In this document: piece after piece, positions 35,433 through 43,818 of the stretch
Layout: the number at the start of each line of letters is the position of its first letter
Numbering within the stretch: position 1 is the stretch's first letter
Assembly (NCBI GenBank): GCA_964371355.1
Contig: CAYJMG010000017.1
Span: 29,358 to 93,357 of the forward strand
DNA from: JACRBR01 sp964371355
Lineage (GTDB): Bacteria; Chloroflexota; Dehalococcoidia; DSTF01; JACRBR01
Length of the DNA stretch: 64,000 nucleotides
Reading direction: 5' to 3'
Program-made: the position numbers and the translations under genes
The notes under the pieces: generated by a model
Database searches by the model: none
What the model saw: the letters and a program-made list of their open reading frames with translations, nothing else
What the model was told of the DNA's origin: nothing

Positions 35433-37996
35433 GGCGTCAACGCCAGGTAGTAGTAGGTCGAGCCGTTGGTGTTCACCTGCGAGTGCGTCCCGACCTGGAA
35501 CCCGTCCGCCAGCAGAGACTGAATCTTGTTGGCGGCCGACCCGCCGGCGTCCCAGTACAGCGTCCGGTCGCCCGACACGGTGTCCGTGCGCCAGACGCCC
35601 TCGCTCGACGCCGAGCGCTTCGCCCACACGAAGTCCGGCGTAATCCCGACCCCCGTGATGTTCCGGTTGTCCGTACCGTTGCCGACGTAGGAGCCGACCT
35701 TCACCTGGGCCGTCGCGTCGAACGCGATCCAGTAGTAGGTCCGGCCGCTGCCGTTCACGTCGGCGTTCGTCCCCAGCTGGAAGCCGTCGGCCAGGATGGA
35801 CTGGATCCGGTTGGCGAACGAGTTGCCCCCGTTCATCAGGAACGACGCGTCGCCCGCTACCGGCCCCGGCCGGAAGACATCCTGCTCGTTGTCCGCCATC
35901 GTCATCACCCAGTCCGGCTGGAACCCGACGCCCGTGATGCTGCGATTGTCGACTGCGTTGCCGGCGTAGCTGCCGATCTGCACGTTCGTCCCCGCCTTCA
36001 TCGCCACCCAGTGGTACAGGCGTCCGCTCGTGTTCACGTTCGCGTTCGACCCGATCTGGAAGCCATCGGCCAAGAACGCCTGGATGTAGTTCGTCTGTAA
36101 CGACGTGTTGGACGTGATCCGCTTCGCGCGGTCGGAAGGCATGCTCGACGTGCTGATCACGGGCGCTGTGTTGTTGTCATAGCGGACAATCACGATGTCC
36201 GGCTGGAAACCGACACCCGTGATATCGCGATTATCCGTGCCGTCGCCCGTGTAGCTGCCGGTCGCGAACCAGACCTCCGCCGGCGACGTCGGCGTGGGCG
36301 TGTTCGTAAACGTCGGCGTCGGCGTCGATGTGATCGTAGGCGTCGCTGTCGATGTTGGTGATGCCGCGGCGGCGTCATAGCAAAGCTGGCTCTGCGGGAT
36401 CACCTGCTTCGCCTGACTCGCGCTCGACCACGACAGCGCGGCCACCGCGAGACCGCCGTTCTCGTAGAAGTCCATCTGTACCGTGTAGGCGACACCGGCG
36501 GTCAGCGCGATCGTCCCGCTGTTCTCCGTGGTCGCGTGGTCGGTCCAGTTGTTGACGATCTGGGTGCCATCCACCCACAGCCGCACACCGTCGTCGGACT
36601 GGGTGTAGAAAGTGTACGTCTCCGAGTACAGCGGTACGACGTACCCAGTCCATCGGACCGAGAACGTGTCCGCACCGATCGCCGGGTCCGGCGAGCCGGC
36701 TGCCCAATCGAAGTTGACTGTCGCGTCGACCCGGGTCAGCGCCAGCGACGTGAAGTTCGTGTTGTTGTAGTAGTCGCCGCCCAGCCCCGCGCACGTCAGC
36801 GCCGGCGTCGGCGTCGATGTCGGCGTGAACGTGTTGGTCGCCGTGGGCGTATTCGACGGCGTCGGCGTGTTCGTTGGCGTCGGCGTGTTCGTCGGCGTCG
36901 ATGTCGGCGGCGGCGCGTAGTACACGTTGATCGGGATCCAGTCCAGGTACAGCTCCTGGCCCGAGTTCCCCAGGTCCATCGTGACGCGCACCCGCAGGTT
37001 CGTGTCGTTCAGCTCCGCGCCGGTCCACGTCCGCCCCCAGGTGTCGGCGCTCGACCCCAGAATCACCGTCGTCTCACTCGTCGGCTCACTGCCGTCGCTC
37101 TTGGCGCTCGTCCACGACGTACCGCCGTCCCACGAGAGCTGCGCGCTGATGCTGTTGCTGCCGCCCGTGTTCTTCAGCCAGTAGTCCAGCCGCAGGGCGA
37201 TGCCCGTGACGTCGCACCCGGCCGGCAGGTTCATCCCGTACGTGTAGTACCGGTGCCGGTCGCCGTCGCCGCCGTTATTCGTAGCGTTTCCACCGCCGTC
37301 CGCATACGCGTTCGCCGGCGTGAGTTCGAACCCGTCGCCGTTCCCGCCCGTGTCCGCCACGTTCGCACTCGGGCTCAAGTATCCGGTGCTGCTATTGGTA
37401 CACGCCGCCGGCGTGAAGGTCGGGGTCAACGTCGGCGTGTCCGTCGGTGTCGGGGTGGCGGTGAACGTCGGCGTCGGCGTGAACGTCACCGTCGGGAAGG
37501 GCGTGGTTGGCAGGTCGTCGACGCGCATCGTCGTCGTCTCGGTCCGCGTCTGCGTGCCACTGTTGCCCTGCTGCACCGTCAGCGTGTACGTCACGTTGTT
37601 GCCCGACTGCGTTGCCGTGAAACCGCCCGACACGACGTTCCGCGCGACGACGTGTGTGTTCGGCACGCCGCCCACCGTGATCGTGCGCTGCAGCTCGTCG
37701 CCCACCTGCTGGAAGCGACTGCTGTACGCCGTGCCCGTGCTGTAGTCGGTCCACTGCATCGTCACGTCGCCCGCGGCCACCGCCGCCAGAGACGCAACGC
37801 CCGACTGCGTGTCCTGGTTCAGCCAGAAGAACCCCGTCCGCAACTGGTGCGTCGCCGAAAGCTGGTCCTGGCCCTGCGTCGTCGTCTTCAGGATCGACAC
37901 CAGCGTCATGCCCGCCGTCGAGAGGATCATGCTGACGATGGCGATGCCGATCACCAGCTCGACCAGACCGATGCCCAGCTCCCCCCGGCCCTTCAT
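35429..37996 (-). CDS. Giant type IV prepilin-adhesin: prepilin N-terminus, PA14 domain and three tandem repeats
   Basis: This 855-residue protein begins with a class III prepilin signal: ELG is followed by IGLVELVIGIAIVSMILST, with cleavage after Gly and Glu at position 5. The pilin head (about 30-165) is followed by three Thr-Pro linkers (about 166-197, 362-395 and 548-572). Between them are a beta-sandwich-like domain (197-361) and a PA14 domain (404-543; YTFYTQSDDGVRLWVDG). The C-terminus (574-855) has three repeats of about 92 residues, each with DNR-ITGVG at the start and LADGFQ-G in the second half, like domains in phage tail fibres. It is probably a tip adhesin that binds glycans. It lies between two other prepilin genes. 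Confidence 0.85.
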   Translation of the reverse strand: MKGRGELGIGLVELVIGIAIVSMILSTAGMTLVSILKTTTQGQDQLSATHQLRTGFFWLNQDTQSGVASLAAVAAGDVTMQWTDYSTGTAYSSRFQQVGDELQRTITVGGVPNTHVVARNVVSGGFTATQSGNNVTYTLTVQQGNSGTQTRTETTTMRVDDLPTTPFPTVTFTPTPTFTATPTPTDTPTLTPTFTPAACTNSSTGYLSPSANVADTGGNGDGFELTPANAYADGGGNATNNGGDGDRHRYYTYGMNLPAGCDVTGIALRLDYWLKNTGGSNSISAQLSWDGGTSWTSAKSDGSEPTSETTVILGSSADTWGRTWTGAELNDTNLRVRVTMDLGNSGQELYLDWIPINVYYAPPPTSTPTNTPTPTNTPTPSNTPTATNTFTPTSTPTPALTCAGLGGDYYNNTNFTSLALTRVDATVNFDWAAGSPDPAIGADTFSVRWTGYVVPLYSETYTFYTQSDDGVRLWVDGTQIVNNWTDHATTENSGTIALTAGVAYTVQMDFYENGGLAVAALSWSSASQAKQVIPQSQLCYDAAAASPTSTATPTITSTPTPTFTNTPTPTSPAEVWFATGSYTGDGTDNRDITGVGFQPDIVIVRYDNNTAPVISTSSMPSDRAKRITSNTSLQTNYIQAFLADGFQIGSNANVNTSGRLYHWVAMKAGTNVQIGSYAGNAVDNRSITGVGFQPDWVMTMADNEQDVFRPGPVAGDASFLMNGGNSFANRIQSILADGFQLGTNADVNGSGRTYYWIAFDATAQVKVGSYVGNGTDNRNITGVGITPDFVWAKRSASSEGVWRTDTVSGDRTLYWDAGGSAANKIQSLLADGFQVGTHSQVNTNGSTYYYLALTP

Positions 37997-38361
37997 CGGT
38001 CCACCTTGTACCCCTCGAGGGTGTACACGACGAGGCCGTCCTTCGTGACCTGCACCGTCACGAGCTGGATGTCGGCGTCCCCACCCGAGATCGTGCTCGC
38101 GTTCGCGCTCACGGTGTAACCGCCGGGCGGGGTTACCGTCGGGTACGACGAGGGCGCCGCCTGGTACGCGGTTTCCTTCGTGTACTCCATCTGCGAACGC
38201 GCCAGCTCGTGCGCCGTCGAGAGCCGGTCGGAGTGGTTGGATGAGAGGACGCCCGTCGACATTCCAGCCAGGAACACGATCAGCGCGATCGCGAGGATCG
38301 CGACCGACACCAGCGCTTCAACGAGCGTGAATCCGTCTTCGGCCCGGAGGCGCGCGATCAT
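37993..38361 (-). CDS. Prepilin-like minor pilin (PilV-type)
   Basis: This 122-residue protein has EDG followed by FTLVEALVSVAILAIALIVF, a textbook prepilin leader with Glu at position 5 of the mature protein and a long N-terminal helix. The small C-terminal domain (YPTVTPPGGYTVSANAST) is beta-rich. It overlaps pilC upstream and the giant prepilin downstream by ATGA on both sides. Like PilV or GspI it probably primes pilus assembly or supports the tip complex. Confidence 0.85.
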   Translation of the reverse strand: MIARLRAEDGFTLVEALVSVAILAIALIVFLAGMSTGVLSSNHSDRLSTAHELARSQMEYTKETAYQAAPSSYPTVTPPGGYTVSANASTISGGDADIQLVTVQVTKDGLVVYTLEGYKVDR

Positions 38362-39602
38362 GGCGTGGGCGCCGGACCCGACCCGGCCGTGGCGTCGTTG
38401 ATGTTCCCGATGAGCTGGTACATCGGCATGATCAGCGACAGCGCCACAAAACCGACGATGAGACCCACGACCAGCGTCAGCGCGGGCGTCAGCATCGCCG
38501 CCAACGCGTCGACCTTCTGGTCTACCTCACGCGTGAAGAACGCGGCCGTGATATTGAGGTTGGCGTCCAACGTGCCCGTCTCCTCGCCCACGGCCACCAT
38601 CTGGACGAGCATCGGCGGGAAGCATCTCGCGCGGGCCATGGGGCCCGAAAGCCCGTCGCCGTCGATCAGGTCGCGCCGCACGGTCTCCACCTTCTCCCGC
38701 AGGATGCTGTTGTCGGTGGTCTTGACCAGCATGTCCATGACCTCGGTCAGCGGCAGGCCCGCCCGCAGCATCAGCGAGAGCGTGCGACTAAAACGCGCCG
38801 CGTTCGCGTTGATGGTGACGTCTTTCATCACGGGCACGGTGATCTGCAAGCGATGCAGGAACCGCTTGCCGGCCGGCTGGCCCGCCAGCAGCGTCCCCGC
38901 CAGCAGCACGAGCACCGACACTCCGAGGATCTGCACGCGATACGCCGCGGCGAAGTCGCTCGACGCCATCAAGAGGCGTGTCGTGATCGGCAGATCCCCG
39001 CCGAACTCGTCAAAAAGCTGGGTCAGCGCCGGCAGCGCCGTCGTCATCAGGAGGCCCGCCACGCCGACCGCCAGCACCATGATGAACGCCGGGTAGGCGA
39101 ACGCCGACCGCACCCGCTTCATCACCTCGTCCTCGCGCTCCATGTAGTCGGCGAGCTGGTTCAGCATCTCCTCCAGCCGCCCCGTGCGCTCGCCCAGCTC
39201 CACCATGCGCGGGTACAGCGTCGGGAAGATAGAGGGGTAACCCCGCAGCGCGTCAGCGAACGTCGTGCCTCCACGGATCTCGCGCGCGATACCCCGGATT
39301 GCGTTCGCCAACTGCTTCGACGCCGCCTGCTCCTCCAACAGCTCCAGGCAGCGCATGACCGGGACACCGGACTCCAGCAGGGTCGCTAGCTGGCGCGAGA
39401 AGGTGATGAGCGCGCGCTTCTTCACGCCATACAGGCTCGGCAGGATCTTCTCCAGCCCTGGCAGCTCGCGCGCCTTGCGGATACTCACCACGCGGTAGTC
39501 CGCGTCCCACAGCGCGCGCTCGGCCTGCGCCTCGTTCGGGACGTCGATCTGCCCCTGGATCTGCTCGCCCGTTGGGGCGATGGCAACGTAGCGGTACGGC
39601 AT
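38358..39602 (-). CDS. pilC: Type IV pilus inner-membrane platform protein PilC
   Basis: This 414-residue protein has two T2SSF domains, each with the FSRQLATLLESGVPV or FSRTLSLMLRAGLPL signature, and three membrane segments. The ATG at 39602 has GGAGGGGG about nine bases upstream. It forms the platform through which PilB and PilT add or remove pilins. It is 11 bases downstream of pilB and overlaps the PilV-like gene. Length and motifs are normal. Confidence 0.92.
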   Translation of the reverse strand: MPYRYVAIAPTGEQIQGQIDVPNEAQAERALWDADYRVVSIRKARELPGLEKILPSLYGVKKRALITFSRQLATLLESGVPVMRCLELLEEQAASKQLANAIRGIAREIRGGTTFADALRGYPSIFPTLYPRMVELGERTGRLEEMLNQLADYMEREDEVMKRVRSAFAYPAFIMVLAVGVAGLLMTTALPALTQLFDEFGGDLPITTRLLMASSDFAAAYRVQILGVSVLVLLAGTLLAGQPAGKRFLHRLQITVPVMKDVTINANAARFSRTLSLMLRAGLPLTEVMDMLVKTTDNSILREKVETVRRDLIDGDGLSGPMARARCFPPMLVQMVAVGEETGTLDANLNITAAFFTREVDQKVDALAAMLTPALTLVVGLIVGFVALSLIMPMYQLIGNINDATAGSGPAPTP

Positions 39603-39613
39603 CAGGCCCCCTC

Positions 39614-41320
39614 CTACGAGATCGAGTAGACGCTGCGGAGGATTTCCGCCGGCGTGACGACGCCCTGCTTCACCTTCAACATGCCGTCGCGCCGCATCGG
39701 GATCATGCCGTCGGCGATCGCCTGCTCGCGGATCGTGTTCGCGGACGCCCCGGCCAGCAGCAGCCGGCGTATGTCTTCGTTGAGATACAGCACCTCGTAC
39801 ACGCCGATGCGGCCCAGGAAGCCGGTCTCGGCACAGAGGTTGCACCCCGTGCCCCGCTTCACCACCTCCAGCGCCTCACCGACCTCCGCCTCGTATACGG
39901 CCTGCTCCTCGACCCCCGGTTTCGCGTCCGTCGCACAGTAGGTGCACACCCGCCGCACCATGCGCTGGGCGACGACGCCGATGAGCGACGAAGCGATGAG
40001 GAACGCCTCGATATCCAGGTCGGTCAGGCGCATCAGCACGCCGACCGCATCGTTCGCGTGGATGGACGAGAGGACCAGGTGCCCCGTAAGCGCCGACTGG
40101 CAGGCGATGCGCGCCGTCTCGCTGTCTCGGATCTCACCGACCAGGATCACGTCCGGGTCCAGCCGCATCAGCGAGCGCAGGCCCGTCGCGAACGTGATAT
40201 CCGCCTTCTCGTTCACCTGTATCTGGTTGATCCCGTCGAACTGGTACTCGACCGGATCCTCGATCGTCACGATGTTCCGCTCGGCGTCGTTCAGCATGTT
40301 CACCGAGGCGTACAGCGTCGTCGTCTTCCCCGAGCCTGTGGGCCCGCTCACCAGCACCATCCCGAACGGAGAGCGCAGCAGCCGGATATGCCGCTCCAGC
40401 GCCGCCGGCGAGAACCCCAGCTCGCGGAGCGACATGAGCGACACGCTCTTGTCCAGCACGCGCAGCACCATCATCTCCCCGTGCACCGAATCCGACGTCG
40501 CCGCGCGCAGATCGACCCGCTTGCCTTCCACCTCGGTGCTGATCTGCCCGTCCTGCGGGCGCCGCTTCTCGGCGATGTTCATCCCCGACATCACCTTGAA
40601 ACGGGAGACCAGCGGCGCGTGCACGTCGCGCGGCAGCCGCATGGACTCGTGCAGCACGCCGTCGATGCGCAGCCGCACCCGGAGCGCGTCAGCCTCCGGT
40701 TCCAGGTGGATATCCGACGCGCGGTCGCGCACCGCCTGGGCCAGCAGCAGATCCGCTGTCCGCACGATCGGCGTCTGGCTGATCTGGAGGTCCAGCTCCT
40801 GGCGCTCCGCCTGAGCCTGGCTATGCAGCGTCGAGGGGACGACCAGCCCCACCTCGCGCTCGATCTCGGACGACACGCGGTAGCTGATGTTGATTGCCCG
40901 CCGGATCTCGTCCGGAATACCGACCGCGGGCTTGATGTCGAGCCCGGTCATCGACCGCAGCTCTTCGATGATCTGGATGTTCCCGGGATCCGCCATGACA
41001 ACCAGCAGCGACCGGCCGTCGGTCTCGACGGGGATCAGGGTGTGTTCGCGGCAGATCTCGGCGGGGACGAGCTGAGTGGCCTCATGCTGGATGTTCGTCC
41101 GCATGAGGTCCAGAAACCGGAGGCCAAGCTGGGTGCTCAGCGCCAGCGCCAGCGCCTCGGCGGTGACCAGCCCCTTTTGGACGACGTACTCACCCAGGCG
41201 CATGTCCGCTTCGCGGGCCTCGGTGGCGGCCCTGGCGACGTCTTCCTCAGAGAGCAAGCCCGCCTCGACCAGCATCTGGCCGAGGCGCTTGCGGAGTGTT
41301 GCTGTTGCGGTCGCGTCCAT
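39614..41320 (-). CDS. pilB: Type IV pilus extension ATPase PilB with MshEN domain
   Basis: This 568-residue ATPase powers pilus extension. The N-terminus holds two helix-turn units, LGQMLVEAGLLSEEDVARA and RLGEYVVQKGLVTAEALALA, which fit the MshEN cyclic-di-GMP binding pattern. GPTGSGKTTTLYASVNML is Walker A, IVTIEDPVEYQ the Asp box, VILVGEIRDSETARIA Walker B, and SSIHANDAVGVLMRL the His box. A zinc site is given by VCTYC and CNLC. The start at 41320 lies 46 bases after the pilin stop; upstream in-frame codons would overlap the pilin. Confidence 0.93.
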   Translation of the reverse strand: MDATATATLRKRLGQMLVEAGLLSEEDVARAATEAREADMRLGEYVVQKGLVTAEALALALSTQLGLRFLDLMRTNIQHEATQLVPAEICREHTLIPVETDGRSLLVVMADPGNIQIIEELRSMTGLDIKPAVGIPDEIRRAINISYRVSSEIEREVGLVVPSTLHSQAQAERQELDLQISQTPIVRTADLLLAQAVRDRASDIHLEPEADALRVRLRIDGVLHESMRLPRDVHAPLVSRFKVMSGMNIAEKRRPQDGQISTEVEGKRVDLRAATSDSVHGEMMVLRVLDKSVSLMSLRELGFSPAALERHIRLLRSPFGMVLVSGPTGSGKTTTLYASVNMLNDAERNIVTIEDPVEYQFDGINQIQVNEKADITFATGLRSLMRLDPDVILVGEIRDSETARIACQSALTGHLVLSSIHANDAVGVLMRLTDLDIEAFLIASSLIGVVAQRMVRRVCTYCATDAKPGVEEQAVYEAEVGEALEVVKRGTGCNLCAETGFLGRIGVYEVLYLNEDIRRLLLAGASANTIREQAIADGMIPMRRDGMLKVKQGVVTPAEILRSVYSIS

Positions 41321-41366
41321 ACGAGAGCCCCACCGGGCGGGCCGGACATCCGGTCCGCGCGGCTGT

Positions 41367-41717
41367 TTACGGGTAGGCGGCCTGCGACACCTTGCCCGCC
41401 GTGTCGACGGTGTAGGTGCCGTGCGTGGCCGTGCTGCGCATGTACGTCGGTGAGAGGCTGAAGCCGCCCGCCGCCGTCGACATGTCGCTTGTCGCCGTCG
41501 TAATCGCCGTGGTCGTCGATGAGCTGGTGTTCGCCAGCTTGGCGTCAACGGCCGTCTGCACGATCCGAAGCTCGGCCGCGCCCGCGTTCGTCTTCGACGT
41601 GCCCAGAAGGCCGACGAAGTTCGGCAGGACGACCGCGACCAGGATCCCGAGGATCGCCACCACGATCAGGAGCTCCGTCAGCGTGAAACCCTGTTCACTG
41701 TTCAGTTTCTTCAGCAT
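41367..41717 (-). CDS. pilA: Major type IV pilin PilA-like
   Basis: This 116-residue prepilin has SEQG followed by FTLTELLIVVAILGILVAVV, with cleavage after Gly and Glu at position 5. The mature head is small and Thr/Ser-rich (TSSSTTTAITTATS), with no cysteine pair, as in short GspG-like or Chloroflexota pilins. It is the first gene of the minus-strand pilus operon and is likely the major subunit. An extended leader of about 200 bases precedes it. Confidence 0.9.
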   Translation of the reverse strand: MLKKLNSEQGFTLTELLIVVAILGILVAVVLPNFVGLLGTSKTNAGAAELRIVQTAVDAKLANTSSSTTTAITTATSDMSTAAGGFSLSPTYMRSTATHGTYTVDTAGKVSQAAYP

Positions 41718-41820
41718 GGACCTAATCCCCCGTGTTTAACGTCTGGATTCAAGGGCGATAGGAGGCCCTCACCGACGTTATCGACGTGTGCTCAGGGTGG
41801 TTTAGGGTCTTCCGGGCCGT

Positions 41821-41859
41821 TTGTTGGGAATTACCCCAACCTGAAAGCCGGGGTAACAA
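41821..41859 (-). promoter_or_regulatory. Alternative hairpin in the pilA leader
   Basis: TTACCCC at 41831-41837 pairs with GGGGTAA at 41850-41856, and TTGTT at 41821-41825 can pair with AACAA at 41855-41859. GTTGGG/CCAAC offers a competing pairing. It lies 104-142 bases upstream of the pilA start. No c-di-GMP riboswitch consensus is visible. It may be a leader element or a processed terminator. Confidence 0.35.
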
Positions 41860-41873
41860 CCTTGTGAGGCGCG

Positions 41874-41892
41874 CCGGGTGCAGGCACCCCGG
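41874..41892 (-). terminator. GC-rich hairpin after the small basic gene
   Basis: CCGGGT at 41874-41879 pairs with ACCCCGG at 41886-41892 (one bulged C) around GCAGGC. On the minus strand it lies just past the stop of the small basic protein gene, so it is probably its terminator; no clear U-tract follows. Confidence 0.45.
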
Positions 41893-41920
41893 ATCGGCCG
41901 GCTGCGCCGGGTCGCGCGGG

Positions 41921-42088
41921 TCAGCGGCGGCTCCGCGGACGCGATTTCCGTTGCCGCTTCAGGATCGCGTTGCGATACACCTCGCCCAGCGTCGCCCCGT
42001 GCTTGCGCATCGCTTCCTGGCGAGCCTTGCGCCGCCGCTCGCGGCGTTCGGCGCGCGCGTCACGTGGCTCGTCGTCGTGGCCCTTCAT
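41921..42088 (-). CDS. Small Arg/Lys-rich hypothetical protein
   Basis: This 55-residue frame starts at an ATG forming ATGA with the stop of the upstream SDR remnant. The product (RRERRRKARQEAMRKHGATL then GEVYRNAILKRQRK) is highly basic and helical, like small nucleic-acid or ribosome-binding proteins. No family is recognised. A GC-rich hairpin follows the stop. A frame open further upstream (to 42139) would overlap the remnant and is less likely. Coupling and the terminator-like hairpin support that it is expressed. Confidence 0.55.
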   Translation of the reverse strand: MKGHDDEPRDARAERRERRRKARQEAMRKHGATLGEVYRNAILKRQRKSRPRSRR

Positions 42089-42540
42089 GGCTGCGCAGCG
42101 TGCTTGAGCCCTGCCAGGAACTTCTTGTCGCCCTGGCACAGGTCGGCGCCGCTGTTCACGCTCTCCTTTAACAACATACGGCTGTAGAAATGCTGGCCGC
42201 TCAACGCCCTTGCGTCCTCGCCGCAGAGGTAGATCGCGGCGCGCCCCACCGCCTCCGGCCGCTCACGCATCGGGCCGACAGACGGCATGGTCTCGTCCTG
42301 CTGGTAGAAGAGGATCCCCGGCGTGGGTACCCACCCCAGCGGCGACAGCGCGAACACGCGGACGTTGTGCCCCTGCTCCTCCGCGGCCAGCCCTCTGGCC
42401 AGCTCGCGTAGCGGGTGCTTCGTCAGTATGTAGCTGATGTTCCCGGCGCCCGCCTGGCCGGCGGCGATCGACGAGATGTTGATGGCCGCTTTCCCTTCGA
42501 GCTGCTTCATGGGATGGAACTCCCCGACCAGCACAGACAA
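42085..42540 (-). pseudogene. 5'-truncated short-chain dehydrogenase remnant
   Basis: The frame encodes only the C-terminal half of an SDR: NISSIAAG with the catalytic Ser region, YILTK as YxxxK, LSPLGWVPTPG, and YLCGEDARALSGQHF. The N-terminal NAD-binding Rossmann motif (GxxxGxG) is absent, so it cannot be a normal enzyme. The 5' limit is a TTG at 42540; the frame is open to the DinB stop codon at 42580-42582, in the same frame as DinB. It was probably truncated by deletion. A new role for the fragment cannot be excluded. Confidence 0.7.
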
Positions 42541-42579
42541 GAGTGCCAGGCGGCCGCTTCCGTATGTTAGAGGCAGATA

Positions 42580-43122
42580 CTAGATCCGCGGCCCGCGACG
42601 CTGGTCCGGCTCCCCGCCACCCGCGTACTTCGGCTTGTACTCCGGCTCGCGTCCGGCGATCTGGTCCCGGTGCATCCGGTCGTGCCGATAGTACGACCGA
42701 AGCCACTGCAGCACCGTCAGCCGTCCGAACATGGGCTGCGAAGCCGTGCGGTCGAACTGGCCGGGCATCATCGACTCGATGAGCTTCAGCGTCACCGTCC
42801 GCTGTTCGCGGAGCTGGGCCGTAAGCTCGACCATCGTGCGCTCCTGGGCCCCATCCAGCCGGATGACCGGGCGCTCCGGGCGTACGTCGCTCACGTCGGG
42901 GTCGTCGGCCTCCAGTGCCCGCTGCACCCACGCCCGATACGCCGTCTCCATCTCCGCCAGGTGGGCCAACTGCTGTTTCGGCGACCACTGGGCCTCACCA
43001 ACGCCATCCGGCGGGGCGAACGCGGCAGCTTCAGGGCTCAGCGCCTCAGCTTCGGCCAGGAGCGCCGCCCGCTCACTGGCCATCTTCTCCAGAAGCTCGG
43101 TGATCGCCTCGGGGTTCGCCAT
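42580..43122 (-). CDS. DinB-family (DUF664-like) protein
   Basis: This 180-residue four-helix protein has the DinB superfamily histidine pattern: QLAHLAEMETAYR and YRHDRMHRDQIAG near the C-terminus. DinB-like proteins bind a metal with three histidines and include thiol transferases and proteins of unknown function. The ATG at 43122 follows a Shine-Dalgarno-like AGGAAC; an in-frame start at 43233 adds an unlikely basic leader. The stop at 42580 is followed in frame by the SDR remnant. Confidence 0.75.
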   Translation of the reverse strand: MANPEAITELLEKMASERAALLAEAEALSPEAAAFAPPDGVGEAQWSPKQQLAHLAEMETAYRAWVQRALEADDPDVSDVRPERPVIRLDGAQERTMVELTAQLREQRTVTLKLIESMMPGQFDRTASQPMFGRLTVLQWLRSYYRHDRMHRDQIAGREPEYKPKYAGGGEPDQRRGPRI

Positions 43123-43253
43123 CGAACCTGTTCCTTGACAGAGCCGTTCGGCCCGAACCGGAAGCCCGCCGCTGGATCCCGCCGCGCCCGGCGTAACAAC
43201 GCGCCGGTTTCCGCCGTTTGATCCGTGTGTCAAGGGTATTCGGAGATAGAGGT

Positions 43254-43502
43254 ATGGCCAAACGTGATCCTCAGCGCACCGAGAAGCTCCGCCGAGCGGT
43301 GCGGTACATGCTGGAGCACGGAACGCTCGTCCAGGGGAGCCAGACGCGGCTGGCCGAGCACTTCAAGGTCACCCGCCAGCGTGTGCACCAGATCGTCGTC
43401 GAAGAGCGGCGCGAGGTGATGCGCAGCGCCGGCGGCGAGAGCCCATCGTACATGGATTCAGCGACGGCCGACCCCGCACAGCCGTCGTGGAGGGCCTCAT
43501 AG
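43254..43502 (+). CDS. Small HTH protein, copy 1 of a tandem pair
   Basis: This 82-residue protein starts at 43254 (MAKRDPQRTEKLRRAVRYML) with GGAGATAGAGG upstream. The region QTRLAEHFKVTRQRVHQIVV reads like a helix-turn-helix recognition unit. It is followed 50 bases later by a shorter homologue with nearly the same first 55 residues. The C-terminal 25 residues (SAGGESPSYMDSATADPAQP) are specific to this copy. A DNA- or RNA-binding regulatory role is inferred. Confidence 0.75.
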   Translation: MAKRDPQRTEKLRRAVRYMLEHGTLVQGSQTRLAEHFKVTRQRVHQIVVEERREVMRSAGGESPSYMDSATADPAQPSWRAS

Positions 43503-43552
43503 CCCGAGCAAACCACCCTGCCGGTTCAGTCGTAACGGAGACGAACACAACC

Positions 43553-43741
43553 ATGGCCAAGCGGGATCCACAGCGCACACAGAAGCTCCGCATCGCCGTC
43601 CGCTACCTGCTCGAGCGCGATTGCATGGCGAAGGGCAACCAATCGAGGCTGGCCGAACACTTCAAGGTCTCTCGCCAGCGCGTGCACCAGATCGTCTGCG
43701 AGGAGCGGCAGCGCTACAGCCAGCCCAGCATGGCCGGCTGA
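43553..43741 (+). CDS. Small HTH protein, copy 2 of a tandem pair
   Basis: This 62-residue paralogue of the upstream gene shares MAKRDPQRT, KLR, AVRY, RLAEHFKV and RQRVHQIV. The start at 43553 aligns with copy 1; a longer frame from 43487 lacks the shared N-terminus. A terminator hairpin follows. The pair looks like a recent duplication kept with diverging C-termini, possibly acting as partners or antagonists. Confidence 0.75.
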   Translation: MAKRDPQRTQKLRIAVRYLLERDCMAKGNQSRLAEHFKVSRQRVHQIVCEERQRYSQPSMAG

Positions 43742-43771
43742 GCGGGACCGCGACAGTCGAACAAACGTGAG

Positions 43772-43796
43772 GCGGGCCATACGCGGGCCCGCTTTG
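43772..43796 (+). terminator. Terminator after the tandem HTH genes
   Basis: GCGGGCC at 43772-43778 pairs with GGCCCGC at 43786-43792 around ATACGCG, then TTTGCTT follows. It is 30 bases past the stop of copy 2 and before the convergent dGTPase gene. Confidence 0.65.
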
Positions 43797-43818
43797 CTTG
43801 TGTCCGTACGGTCGATCC

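Noticed and set aside
41718..41920. Possible c-di-GMP-I (GEMM) riboswitch in the pilA leader
   Set aside because: The conserved aptamer blocks of that riboswitch are not present on the minus strand; only unrelated hairpins are seen.
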